DNA from: Chrysemys picta bellii
Lineage: Eukaryota > Chordata > Testudines > Emydidae
Direction: 5' to 3'
Length of the DNA stretch: 64,000 nucleotides
NCBI RefSeq assembly: GCF_011386835.1
Contig: NC_088797.1
Location: 37,013,583 to 37,077,582 of the forward strand
Made by a program: the position numbers and the translations under genes. The stretch's first letter is position 1. The number at the start of each line of letters is the position of its first letter. Of the stretch, positions 1-10,378 are shown piece by piece. A model generated the notes under the pieces. That model was not told the origin of the DNA and searched no databases. It worked only from the letters and a program-made list of their open reading frames with translations.

Positions 1-1855
1 GAAGCTGTACACACTTCACTGAAGCCAAAATCTCTGAGATATGATCAGATTTCCCCTGGGCTCAAAATCACTGCAGTCAGTGGAGCAATTACAAGTGGAT
101 TCTATGGACGAGAAGCTACAGCTTCTTAACAATGTGAGGAGGTTTCAAACGGGTTAGCAGAGGCTGTAGTGAAGTAAAATCTATCACTTTGTTTTTTCTC
201 ATATATTGGAAAGCACTAGTCACTGACATATGAAACATGATAATAGGACCATGTTTCCTTGGAGATATGCACGCATTATGACGTACTTGAATATTGCTAT
301 AAATATCAGTGTGCCGTGTGGTCTCAGCATACTCAAGGGTCCTCCAAACTTAGATGAGGGGCAAATTTTAATCTGATTTATAAAATAATATTTACTTAAT
401 CTATTTAGTTTTTAGTCCTAAATCATTGGAGGTTGTGAATCTCTTAACACAGTTGCATTTTTAGGCACTTCTGGGTTTGATATTGGTGTAATAGTTGTTT
501 TCTGAAAAAATTAAAAAGCAAATAGCACTTCACTTAAAAAAACAGATGTTGCATCTCAGCTGAATAAAGCTTCCCTGAGTAAATAAGTTATGTCTAAGAA
601 CAAAAACAAAATATTGCATTAAAAGCAATAGAAATCATGGGTTTTTTAGATACTTTCCTATGCTCTATGTTACACTTTTGTACGTGGAATAATTTCTGTA
701 CTTTTAGATGTTTGTGTTTCTTTTAGGGCTTGATCCAGCAAAATGCTGTTCACCCCCAGCTACTGTTGAGTTCAATGGGAAATGAGGGCAATCAGCACTA
801 TGCAGGATGGAGCCCTTTAAAACAGCACTGCTTCCACTATGAAACAAAATGAAAGCACCAGTATGGAAGTCACTGCTCATCAAGCGTGATGAAAAGCACC
901 AAGCTCACACAAACTTTCTGGCACATTAACTTTATCTGTCACAGTAAGAAACACAAGAATATTGCATTTTTCAGGGGCCAAAAAATAGTGACCCTGGCTA
1001 ATATAATAAGGCACTTCCTAAATGGAAATACCAAATTGATCATAGAAAAATAAAATTAATAATTGATCTCTTCATTGCTAAGGTTTTCTTGCAGAGCCTG
1101 ATCTAAAATCCACGCAAGTCAATGGAAGTTTTTCCACCAGCTTGAATGGACATGGAGTTAGGCCCATAAAGAGGTGATTCTCATTGGACATATCCAAGTC
1201 AAAATTGAGTCCTTGGCAATCTGTTCTCTTTTTACTCTTTTCTCATATCCTATACATCTGGACCCTATTAAAAGTTGCTTAAATAATGATTCAGACAATC
1301 AGCTATTGCTTTGGCCTGACACCTTCACAACTATATGAAATGCTGATCATTCTCAGAAATTTTAAGAAAAAAACATTGTGCAAAATGTCAGATGTCTCAA
1401 TTCTTAAAATACAGGAAATAATTTTAATGGACATGTTTTCCTGTAGTAATTTAGGGGGAGGATTTCAAAAGGAGTTATGGGCCTGACTCCCTAAGGCCCC
1501 TTTGAAATCCTCAGGCATTGTAATTAGCAAAGCTAAATATTTTGAGCCATCAAGGGTTAGCAAGTTTGATCACAAACACCTTCAATTACTATATCTACAT
1601 TTCCACTATGTTTTAAATTTTCAAGAGATTTAAGAATGCTGGGCCTTGAATTGGTCATTGTGGGTAGGGAAATCAAATATTTAATGGCCTAAACAGCATG
1701 AATACTGACTATGTACAGCCACTAGAACCTGCCCAGATATTTGTAACTGTGATTTGTGCTGCAGATTTCCAGGGCCCATTCCATCTGAATGGAAAGAGCC
1801 AATATAGCTCCCAGCTCTGATCTAGCAGGGTTTGAATGTTAGAGTTGAACACTTC
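1..1855. other. AT-rich sequence with no recognised gene
   Basis: I see no conserved reading frame, RNA gene or clear repeat here. The only open frame of note (1286-1486, 66 codons) has no recognisable motif and looks like chance. A short stretch near 725-790 resembles the widespread sauropsid 'gatccagcaaaatg' type of degraded dispersed repeat, but it is too short to name. Confidence 0.6.
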
Positions 1856-1977
1856 TGGGTGACCAGATGGCAAGTGTGAAAAATCGGGACAGGGGGTGTG
1901 GGGTAATAGGCACCTATATAAGACAAAGCCCCGAATATCAGGACTCTCTCTATAAAATCAGGACATCTAGTCACCCT
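1856..1977. mobile_element. Short MITE with GGGTGACC termini
   Basis: The ends form a terminal inverted repeat. The left end reads GGGTGACCAGATG and the right end reads CATCTAGTCACCC, which match at 12 of 13 positions when one is reverse-complemented. ACTTC lies on both sides (1851-1855 and 1978-1982), consistent with a target duplication, though five bases could be chance. The 122-bp interior contains 'AAATCGGGACAGG' and 'AAAATCAGGAC' as further inverted parts. It has no coding capacity. The superfamily is not established. Confidence 0.7.
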
Positions 1978-2048
1978 ACTTCCAGGGAAGGGAGAGAAAA
2001 AAATCCCCTGCAACTTCTTGCACTGGGCATCAGTGTGGGGGCTGCAAA

Positions 2049-2351
2049 CAGGGGCAGCTCCAGGCACCAGTGCAGCAAGAGCGTGCCTGGGGCGGCAAGC
2101 CGCGGGGGGCTGCCTGCTGGTCGCCGTGAGGACGGCAGTCAGGCTGCCTTCGGTGGCATGCCTGTGGGAGGTCCGCCAGTCCCACAGTTTCAGCGGCAAT
2201 TTGGCGGCGGGTACGCTGAAGGCGCGGGACCGGCAGACCTCCCGCAGGCATGCCGCTGAATCCGCGTTACCAGTGGACCTCCCACAGGCGCGCCGCCGAA
2301 AGCCGCCTGACTGCCGTGCTTGGGGTGGCAAAATACATAGAGCCGCCCCTG
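2049..2351. mobile_element. Non-autonomous hAT-type element with perfect 8-bp TSD
   Basis: This is a GC-rich 303-bp element that starts CAGGGGCAGCTCCAG and ends AGAGCCGCCCCTG, so the termini are imperfect inverted repeats. It is flanked by an exact 8-bp duplication, GCTGCAAA, at 2041-2048 and 2352-2359. An 8-bp duplication and CAGGG-type ends are typical of hAT transposons. The interior is rich in inverted CpG-containing motifs. Open frames on both strands here (for example 2018-2491 plus and 1822-2403 minus) arise from base composition and are not genes. No transposase is encoded, so it would have been moved in trans. Confidence 0.88.
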
Positions 2352-2359
2352 GCTGCAAA

Positions 2360-3387
2360 GAACCTGCAGACCCCTGGAAGGACCAGAAGAACACTGACCC
2401 CACTCTGAGATATCACCTTGAGTTGACCTGGTATGTCCTGGAGCAGTCTGTGGGATATGTGTTGTGTGGAGTGGCTAATATTTGGATTTGAAGATCACAA
2501 TGTCATATGACTAGCTGAACCACTGAATACAGTATCATCTGGATGTGAATACTGGGGGCCTTTGCATCATTATTGCACATATTTTTCTTAAATCTGCCCT
2601 CTCCATTTTAGTGGGAAGATAAAACAATTATTGTGGATATCTACAGTACTGACTGAAACCAACAACTGAATAGAGCAGAGGCATGTTCTGAATGAAGAGA
2701 TGCTAGCAGAATACTTGCTGCATAATTTTGATAACAGCAGTAGTATTTATGCTTGCCTGCATAGAGCTTCTTTTTCTTAGAAATGGAGAAGCTGTTCAGT
2801 GTTTTCTACAGCTAAGCATTGCCCTCTGCCGGATACTAGATTCACTACATGCCAAAACAAAAACCTGAAGTAAAGATGTTGTACCTACTACTGCAAAAAG
2901 AAAAGGAAGTCAACCCTCTCAGAATCTAATTCTGATTCCATGAACTGAAATGATTAAATCATTTCAGAGTCTTTACCTTTTATTAAGATTAAGTGGAGCA
3001 GATACAGCAATGGAATAATTTGGATGACTTCAGCACTTTATTCTAAGACATCTGACTTATCAAAACCTTTATAAATTCAGTGCATTTGCTAATTATTGAT
3101 TCATGAAAAAAGTTCTTTATAATGTAGTGGTGCTTCATGGAATGTTATATGTTTTAGCTAAGAATAGCTTATTCATCTACCTACTTTTAATGGACACTGA
3201 TATAAAATATCAAAAAATACTCAGGTTTTTAAAAGTTTATTGAAATTAATCTAGTCCATCTTAATCTTTTAAATGGGCAATGTACATATTTATAAAATTC
3301 AGCCTATTTTTCAACTACCTGACTTTCCACCCCTCACCCAAAGAGTAGTTTCCATTGAATGTCTAGTTTTCTTTGCATCCGACAAAG
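2360..3387. other. AT-rich sequence with no recognised feature
   Basis: I find no gene or clear repeat boundary here. The base composition is AT-rich, as in most of the window. Confidence 0.5.
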
Positions 3388-3480
3388 TTCATGCGCCAAT
3401 ACGTCTGTTAGTCTATAAGGTGCCACAGGACTCTTTGCTGCTTTTACAGATCCAGACTAACACAGCTACCCCTCTGATAC
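3388..3480 (+). mobile_element. Penelope-like element 3' tail fragment
   Basis: The segment carries the same 3' end motifs as the longer element at 33300-33395: 'TTAGTCTATAAGGTGCCACA', then an 'AGACTAACACAGCTACCCCT' box, ending near 'CTCTGATAC'. It is a 5'-truncated copy in plus orientation with no coding part. The assignment follows from identity with the PLE tail at about 33.3 kb, which is linked there to a GIY-YIG-coding part. The same tail appears on the minus strand at 38692-38773. Confidence 0.7.
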
Positions 3481-4179
3481 TAGTTTTCTTTGAATGACCT
3501 TTATAACTAGTGGGATATGATGTTTGAAGTTACAGAAATGGCGACGAGGAGCATTATTTGTAAAGAGATTCAGAAAATGTGTTCTATTTTTAAAAAATAG
3601 AATTTCAAAGGCAACAGGAATGTTCTTCTAGTTATTGAAGAATTATGCTTTGACTAAAATCCTATTGATTTAAGTTTTGAAGTATGCTGGATTGGCTGTA
3701 AATCTGAGTGGCCTTCAATATACAATTCAAGACGTTACTGCATATCTTATGTAGTAATTCCACAGAATCTCTTGTTAAGGAGAGAAACAAAGGAGGAAGG
3801 GAGAAGGGAAGACTTCACTTATTAGCCAGTGCTCTCAGAACTTCTTGACAAAGCTACATTTGTATGCCTTATCTTCTCCATTACCAATTCCAGCAGTCAC
3901 TTATGTTATCCCTTGATTAGCTAATTTGTTCTGTTTTGATAGAAAATAGATCTCACTTTCCTCTGCCATCGTTTATTGGTTTTTATAAAAAGTTATTTTT
4001 CCCCAAGTGTAGTGATTTTTATAAGATCAATGCATCAGTTTCAATAAAAGGAAATGTTCCCAAACTCTTCACCTAAACTCAAATTAAGCCTTGTTTTGCA
4101 TAGACTGGTGCAGCTAATGGTGGAACCTTCTCCAAGCAGTGCCTGCTGTAGTGCCCAGGCCCTCTCTCCCATCCCTCCC

Positions 4180-4708
4180 TTCAGTGTTTGCACGCATTCT
4201 AAGGGGACTGGTATAAAAGAGGGCACTGTGCCCTCTACCACCTCAGTTTCTTCCAATTGCAGTTCCAGACAGAAGATGGGGAAAAATTGGATGCCCTTGG
4301 AAGGAAAGTTTTCTCCTTTTCGCCACTTGATATTAGGGTAGCTAATTACCATGTGGCAATGTCTAACTACCAGTTTCATCTGTGCAGAAAATATGGCTAT
4401 ATTATTCAGGACTTATCAGACAATCAGATTTGCCAGTGGTATCCTGACAGAGGGTCAGAATGTGGCAAAACATGCTCTCAGGGCTTCTTTTGATATTTCT
4501 GATTCTGCAGCCAGGGCATTAGCATCTGCTGTTACGTTAAGACATGCACGGTTGAGATCATCTTCTCTGCCTAAGGACACTAGGTTTAAAGTTGAGGACT
4601 TCCTTTTTGAGTGTGATGGCCTTTTTAGTAATAAAATGGATGAACACTTGAAAAATTAAGAGGGATTCCTGACTTTGAAGTCAAAGATACACTTTTGGGA
4701 ATATAAGG
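4180..4708 (+). pseudogene. DIRS-like retrotransposon gag (ORF1) relic
   Basis: Two overlapping plus-strand frames together resemble the ORF1/gag protein of DIRS-type tyrosine-recombinase retrotransposons. The first, from about 4257, contains LGRKVFSF and RVANYHVAMSNYQ. The second, to 4659, contains DISDSAARALASAV followed by LRSSSLPKD and DGLFSNKMDEHL. The 'D..D.AAR..ASA..' and 'GLF...D..L' patterns are what I recognise from DIRS gag. A frameshift near 4440-4460 separates them, and a stop at 4657-4659 lies before a further LK.S.-type stretch that runs to about 4708. Upstream, TATAAAA (4212-4218) precedes a hairpin. No RT or recombinase follows, because the copy is cut by the adjoining MITE. 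It is inactive. The 5' limit is uncertain. Confidence 0.6.
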
Positions 4709-4710
4709 AA

Positions 4711-4858
4711 CTGTAGTGGTGCCTACACTGATGGGTGAGCTTCTCATGTTAGTGTAGTTAATCCCCCGCCCCGAGAGGTGATGGCCATGTTGGTGGCAGA
4801 AGCTCTCCTGTCAACATAGCGCTGTCTAGACGGGGTTAGGTATTTAGCAGGGATACTC
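4711..4858 (-). mobile_element. Partial 'CTACACT' MITE, minus orientation
   Basis: Read on the minus strand, this segment resembles the copy at 54126-54320. Shared features are the run of 'ACATAG', the '(G)GGTTAGGT' box and the purine-rich 'GGAGAAGC' box. It directly abuts the complete related element at 4860-5145 in the other orientation. One end carries 'GTGCCTACACT', the degraded terminus. It is non-coding. Confidence 0.5.
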
Positions 4859-4859
4859 T

Positions 4860-5145
4860 GAGGCTATGACTTCATGACCACTTATGTTTATATAACTTAT
4901 GTCGCTCAGGGATGTGAATAAGCCACTCCCCTGAGCGACATAAGTTACACCGACCTTAGCACAGGTGTGGACAGTGCTATGTCAGCGGGTGAGCTTCTCC
5001 TGCAGACTTACCTGCCACTGCTCACTGGGAGTCAATTAATTTACTCAACAGGAGAGCTCTCTCAACAGGCTTAGAGTGGCTCTACTAGAGAGCTTACAGT
5101 GGTGCAGCTGCACCTCTGTAAGCTTTCTAGTGTAGCCATAGCCTC
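4860..5145 (+). mobile_element. MITE with GAGGCTATG/CATAGCCTC termini
   Basis: This 286-bp element has perfect 9-bp terminal inverted repeats, GAGGCTATG at the left and CATAGCCTC at the right. Inside is a strong inverted pair around 4903-4948: ACTTATGTCGCTCAGGG and, in reverse, CCCTGAGCGACATAAGT. It is non-coding. I could not find a convincing target duplication, so the superfamily is left open. Related sequences lie at 4711-4858, 54126-54320 and, by terminus, 23266-23804. Confidence 0.65.
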
Positions 5146-6903
5146 AGTTAGTGTCCCAAACCTGAAGAAGAAGTCTGTCTAAGCTTGAAAGCTTGTCTTT
5201 CTCGCCAACAGAAGTTGATCAGATAAGAGATAATATCTCACTGACCTTGTCTGTTCATTTTTACTGTCAGTCTTGTAAATTCATCCTGCAAGCTGAATGT
5301 CAAGCTGTGTACTTTCTGGCTCAAGCATTGTTACCAGTAAAAATTCTGGTGGGTCAAATTCTTCCCTCATTTACACCCATGCTACCTCAGTGTTCTCAAA
5401 TTCTGCCCTGGGTCAACCCTTTGCACCTTTCTTGCCTTCAGTGGGGTTGCACAGGTAGAAGTGAGAGCAGAATTTGATTCTGGAACTGCGACTCAGTTAG
5501 CAACCTTTCTGAAATATATGAATCAGAATCCAATCCAGCTTGCTTTCCCATGGCTGTTATGGCTTTGCAGCACGAAGAGGAGTAAAAAGTAATCAAAACA
5601 TAGCTTTTCTTCCCTAAAGTCAGCCAATATGATTCTGAATACACACCAGCAGTTGATTTGAGTAAGGAGGTGCCATATTGAGGTAGATCCTTTTCATAAG
5701 AGAACTGCCTTTTAAAAATTAAACATAAAAACTGCTGAATTGGTAAGTGAATCATAATTATGCATTCAAATGTATTTAGCCATGCTCCGCAAAGTGTGCC
5801 TGGCACAGCAGAAAATGCATTTCAGCTCAGAGAATAGAATGATTTTGTGTGCTGACTATTAGCTCAACTTTTCACTTCAGAAATGCAGCATTAGTAGTCA
5901 ATGACTCAGACCTCCTACAAATATGCCCTAAATAAAGGCAGACTAGTGCTGTATTAACATCAGTGTCTGAATGAAGACACTAACTGAGAATCACTAAGTC
6001 ACAGTTGTGACTCAACTCATGTTAGAAAAAGTGCCCTACTGTTTTTATCTACAGTACAGGAGCAAACTTGATAGGGAATCTGCCTAAAACTGTATTCCCT
6101 AAAACACTTTGTGACATGCACACTGCACTAATCAGAAGCTAAAGATGCGTGACTAACATACAGTGAAGATCCATTTTAAAGCTTATTCTTTCCTTAGCAG
6201 GTGAATAGCCTATATTTCACTGTCATCTGGCCTTCCTCAGGGCAAACAGGTTAGTCTCTTCACCTGCTAAGAGAAAAATTAACTTTGAAATTGATCTTTG
6301 TTACATGTGAGTCAAGCCTCTTTACTTTCTCAGGGCACTGCTGCGTGCATAGAACCACATGTCTGGTGGCATACTGTATGCCAGGAGCCAATTGCCTTGA
6401 AGGAGTCACCAGCAGTCGTTGCTCTCACCTAAGAAAATTTGTTGTAATGGTATAAGAATCTAGACTATTGCTGTTGCTATCACATACTATTTTGAATCCT
6501 TTGGCAATTTTGTACAGAACTACTCACTCAACATCATAGATCTGTAACATGATACAGTACTTATAGAGATAATGTGGCCCAAAATATGGAAATTCATGTC
6601 TTGATTTTTTTCTCTCATCCTCACATATTGTTATGAAAAATGTACTGTACTTTAAGTGGTTTATATTAAATTTTACATCAGTGTACATCCTGGCATGATT
6701 TGGAGAATAAACTTTGAAATCTGAGGTATCTACAATAATAATTTCTGTCAGTTTACCTTTTTAACTATTTTTTTAAAATTCTGATATATGTATCCATACA
6801 GTGATTTAATTATAAGCCTTAGAATCTCTCTTAATTACTAATCTTTGTAGGTTATCTGCCATGTATTGATAAGATTGTGATGGGTTCATATTCTGTGACA
6901 GCT
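5146..6903. other. AT-rich sequence, degraded dispersed repeats only
   Basis: I see no convincing gene. Phrases such as those near 5345-5440 belong to low-complexity, widely scattered sauropsid repeats. A small inverted repeat at 6192-6271 is listed separately. Confidence 0.5.
6192..6271. repeat. Short fold-back (inverted repeat) element
   Basis: CTTAGCAGGTGAA near 6193 is matched in reverse complement by TTCACCTGCTAAG near 6259. About 13 bp of stem enclose a loop of roughly 50 bp containing 'CATCTGGCCTTCCTCAGGG'. It may be a small MITE or a chance palindrome in a degraded repeat. Confidence 0.5.

Positions 6904-6963
<60 letters not shown>
6904..6963 (+). repeat. (GATA)15 microsatellite
   Basis: Fifteen uninterrupted GATA units (60 bp) run here, preceded by 'GACAGCT' and followed by 'ACATTTCTC'. 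The purity of the tract suggests that it is recent or length-polymorphic. Confidence 0.97.
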
Positions 6964-6964
<1 letters not shown>

Positions 6965-8739
6965 CATTTCTCACTGTGATATGGATGCCTCATTTTTACC
7001 ATTTCATTTTCTTTATCAGTCAAAAGACATTCTTTGCTCAGTTGAAATATTTCAACCGTCTTGTTGGATGAAAAAGAAAAATATAAAATGTATACACTTT
7101 TGTGATATAGCTAAGTAAATTCTCACCACATTTTTCTAAATAAAACTATCTAGCAAAAGTTCTAACAGCCCCCAAAATCAAAACTATAAAAATCAAGCAG
7201 AGTTAGGAGGAAAAAAGAAGTAAAAGGTCACTCATGCCGTACCTATCAAACAAATTGTGTTAGAAAAGTGTAGATATTTAGAAGGCCAACTTTAGTGTGG
7301 TTCTGACTGGAAAAGTTATTATATAAAAATGGCTGTGCTTGCTCAAAAGATCTGCTTCTTGAGTATAGTCAGAGTTAGATCTGCATTTTAATGACAATTT
7401 GTTTTTGTTTGTTTGCTTTGTTACTTTTTCAACACAGTTTCTAGTAAGGGCTAGACAATGCATTTGCCACAGGTCTTAAATAAGGAACAGTATGTAGTTG
7501 TGTTGTCTCTGAAGCAGACTAGGGAACATATTGCAATTCAATACTGTGATCTAATAATTCTCACTTTGGGGCCTTAGAATCGGCTTTTCAGTACTTTTCT
7601 CCCTTCTCATCTTGAGTACACTTTCACCTTTTCCACTTGTCTTAAATGTGTAGCTGCACAGCTTGTATCTCCCATAAGGCCTCAAGCTCTGCTGACAGAA
7701 CTGGTAACCTTTCTAAGCGCCATATCTGCTTATGTGTGTTTGGGGTTATTTTGTGTGTGTTGGTTGTGTTGTAATTGAGTATGTGTTGTCTTGTGCTGAA
7801 AGATTTGTACAGGTGGCAAATAGGAGTGAGGAGCTGTGTGTGTTTGGTGTTATTGTGTGGGGTGGTGGTGTTGATTTGTGAGTAGGGGGTGTGGCAATTG
7901 GGCCAAGTAATCCACCATCTGTGCAGACTCCCTCATGTACCCAAGAAAATTGTTGCATGCAAATTAGCTGTAGAGTAAGGATGGTGATATCACAGTGGTC
8001 CATGACTTTTGGCATTGCATATATACCTGCTTTACTGCAGCTGTACAACACATGGGTGTAATTTGTAAAGTCAAAATGTCTGAGAACTTAAAAATCGGAT
8101 GGTAAAAGACTGCAAAACGAAGCGATGATTGAAACCTATTGGTATTCTGAACAAAAAAAAAGCTCTCAACCATGCGTGTAGCTGTTTCCATTGCTTCACA
8201 TTCACTGTACAGACATAATAGGCTACAGAGTGATACACAGAGTGACATTCCTGGAATTTTAGCATATAGCTTGTCCATTCCAAGGTTTTTTGCTCTTTCA
8301 TCAGAACCATATTACTGTTGATTATAGGATACAGGACTGTATGGATCACTGGTCTTATTCAGCATGATAATTCCTATAGTCCTATCTCTTTGTAAATGGT
8401 TGGCAAATTGTGGTGTCTTTTGAGGATTAAAAAAAAGCAATGCGTACAATCGATAATTTATTCTGTGAACAACTTAATTGTCTGGGAGTTTAACAAGAAG
8501 TTTGTTTTCACTGAAAAAAGGGTTCAATTTGTTCTAAAATTGATCCAAAGATTTCCCAGGTATCTACAAAAAGATAAAATATTTTCTGTTCACTAATTGT
8601 ATTTTCTTTCATCATAGCTGTCAATTATAAAGAAATACAAATACTTTGTATGCCTGAGCCAGAAAAGAAAAATCAATATTAGGACAAAACAAAACAAAAA
8701 AAACAACCCCAACCAATATCTGATTATTCAACAAAGTGG
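6964..8739. other. AT-rich sequence with a TG-rich interval
   Basis: No gene is recognised. Around 7730-7885 the plus strand is unusually rich in TG and GTGT, giving a minus-strand frame full of Thr and Pro (7746-8051) that is a composition artefact. An A-rich stretch (8685-8704) precedes the hAT element that starts at 8748. Confidence 0.5.
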
Positions 8740-9104
8740 ATCTAAGGCAGGGGTGGGCAAATTTTTTGGCCTGAGGGCAGGAGGGGCATCAGGGCTGGGG
8801 CAGAGGTGCGGGAAGGGGTGCAGGTTCCGGCTGGGGGTGCAGGCTCTGGGGTGGGGCTGGAGATGAGAGGTTTGAGGTGCAGGAGGGTGCTCCAAGCTGG
8901 GATCAAGGGGTATGGAGAGCTGGAGGGGGATCAGGGCTGGGACAGGGGGTTGGGGCATGGGGAGAGGCTATGGGGTGCAGGCTCTGAGCGGCTCAGCTTA
9001 CCTCACGCGGCTCCTGGAAGCAGTGGCATGTCCCTTCACTGGCTCCTATGCGGAGGTGTGGCCAGGCAGCTCTGCACGTTGCCCCATCCGCAGGCACCTC
9101 CCCT

Positions 9105-9371
9105 GCAGCTCCCATTGGAGTGCGTAGGAGCCGAAGGGGGTTTCCTGTGTGCATGAGGACCTTTTGCATCACAGAGCTTCTATAGCAGCCGTTACTCAAC
9201 CCATTTACATCTGCTCTGTGATGAACCAAGGCGTAACTGTGATTCTCCATCCTTGGCCGCCGTAACCTATTCTTAGGGGCTGCAGCTCCCATTGGAGGGC
9301 ATAGGAGCCGAAGGGGGACATTGGAGCACCGGAGGGTGCCATTGGAGCGCATAGGAGCCAGAGCGGGGTCA
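9105..9371 (+). repeat. Repeated ~36-bp hAT sub-segment (2 full, 1 partial copy)
   Basis: The segment GCAGCTCCCATTGGAG...GGAGCCGAAGGGGG occurs at 9105-9140 and 9282-9317. A shorter related piece, CCATTGGAGCGCATAGGAGC, begins near 9341. The sister element at 17145-17757 has it once. The first two copies bracket the 144-bp unit. Confidence 0.75.
9138..9281. repeat. 144-bp unit, copy 1 (inside hAT)
   Basis: This block matches 10379-10522 over 144 bp with no gap and four mismatches by my count. It begins GGGTTTCCTGTGTGCATGAG and ends near CCTATTCTTAGGGGCT. It is absent from the sister hAT at 17145-17757. It is flanked by a 36-bp direct repeat (9105-9140 and 9282-9317, two mismatches). On the minus strand one frame stays open through the unit in both copies, but that does not prove coding. 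Its nature is unknown. Confidence 0.85.
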
Positions 9372-9603
9372 TGCCGCAGCTTTCAGGAGCAGCATGGAGC
9401 GGCCTCCAACCCTGCGCCCCAGCTGGAGTGCCAGAGTGGGGTTGAGCCATATGGTGCAACCCCGGACCCAGCGCCCTGACTGGAGCGCTGGAGCAGGGCA
9501 AGCCCCAGACCCTGGTCCCAGTGGGAGCTTGCGGGCCAGTTTAAAACTGCTCGTGGGCTGCATCCAGCCCGCAGGCCATAGTTTGCCCAGCCCTGATCTA
9601 ATC

Positions 9604-10371
9604 AGGAGGGGGATATATACAGAGCAAAAAATATTGTTTTGCTTAGTACATTTTGGCACCATACATTAAACATATTCAGCAAATATGGAACTACGTAATG
9701 TCTTCTGTTGACATTATTTGCTGCCTTTTTTTGAAGACATTTCTGGTCAAACTGCAGATCCTGACATTTTGAGTAGTTTTTGGAATTCACTCAGAGTAAC
9801 TTGTCACAGTTATTTTTAATGCTACACCAAATCTAGTTGATACATTTTAACAGAAAAATAAATGGCTCTGTTTTGTCAGTCAATGGATAATATGTTATCC
9901 ATAAAATGTCCTTTTTCACATACACATGAAAGTGCTTTCCTGAATCAGGTTCTAAGGCCCAGATTTTTAAAGGTATTTAGGTGTTGCTGCTCTCAGCAAC
10001 ACAATGCCTAACAGATTTTCAAAAGGGATTTAAGCTCTTGGGTGTCTAAATGGTGTTGATATTGTTGCTTTCTGTGACTCATCAATAAGGGCCCTGTCCA
10101 GTAGAAATTAGACACAATTTCCTGGCTATATAGAGTGATCCCCAAATTACTAGCTCGTCAAACTCTCCTAAATTAGCATACGGAATCAGTTGTCATTGTG
10201 ACCTATAGAATAAAATAAAAGTGGAGTTTCTAGGCCAACTTGGTTCTGCGATATGAGTCCAAAGAACTTAGAAATCTTTTCAAGAGGTGAACAGCACCTC
10301 ATTTTGCCTGGGCTGATCTGCTTTACACCACTTTGCCAACACAAAGGGGATCTAAACTTAGTGAATCTGGC
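9604..10371. other. AT-rich sequence with degraded dispersed repeat
   Basis: Around 9955-10070 there are phrases such as 'CCCAGATTTTTAAAGGTATT' and 'GATTTTCAAAAGGGATTTA' that recur elsewhere in the window (14.4, 28.5, 31.3 and 36.1 kb). They belong to a family of palindromic dispersed repeats I cannot name. 10300-10371 ends in 'GTGAATCTGGCC', another such phrase. No gene is seen. Confidence 0.45.
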
Positions 10372-10378
10372 CTCTAAA

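Larger units (their letters stand above)
8748..9595 (+). mobile_element. GC-rich non-autonomous hAT element with internal 144-bp insert
   Basis: The left end CAGGGGTGGGCAAA and the right end TTTGCCCAGCCCTG form inverted repeats (12 of 14). The flanks ATCTAAGG (8740-8747) and ATCTAATC (9596-9603) match at 6 of 8 positions, fitting an aged hAT 8-bp target duplication. The interior is GC-rich and repetitive ('GGGGCTGG', 'GGGGTGCAGG'). Open frames on both strands are composition artefacts. A second copy of this family is at 17145-17757. Compared with that copy, this one carries a 141-144 bp foreign unit at 9138-9281 and repeated 36-bp segments around it. No transposase is present. Confidence 0.88.

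Noticed and set aside
1822..2491. Long overlapping open frames on both strands (up to 193 codons)
   Set aside because: They coincide with a GC-rich non-autonomous hAT element. Frames are open on both strands because of base composition, without any protein motif.
6904..6963. CRISPR-like array
   Set aside because: It is a simple tetranucleotide tract without spacers, in a vertebrate genome.
8728..9669. Several overlapping frames of 70-119 codons on both strands
   Set aside because: They lie in the GC-rich hAT element at 8748-9595, and the sister copy at 17145-17757 does not keep the same frames.
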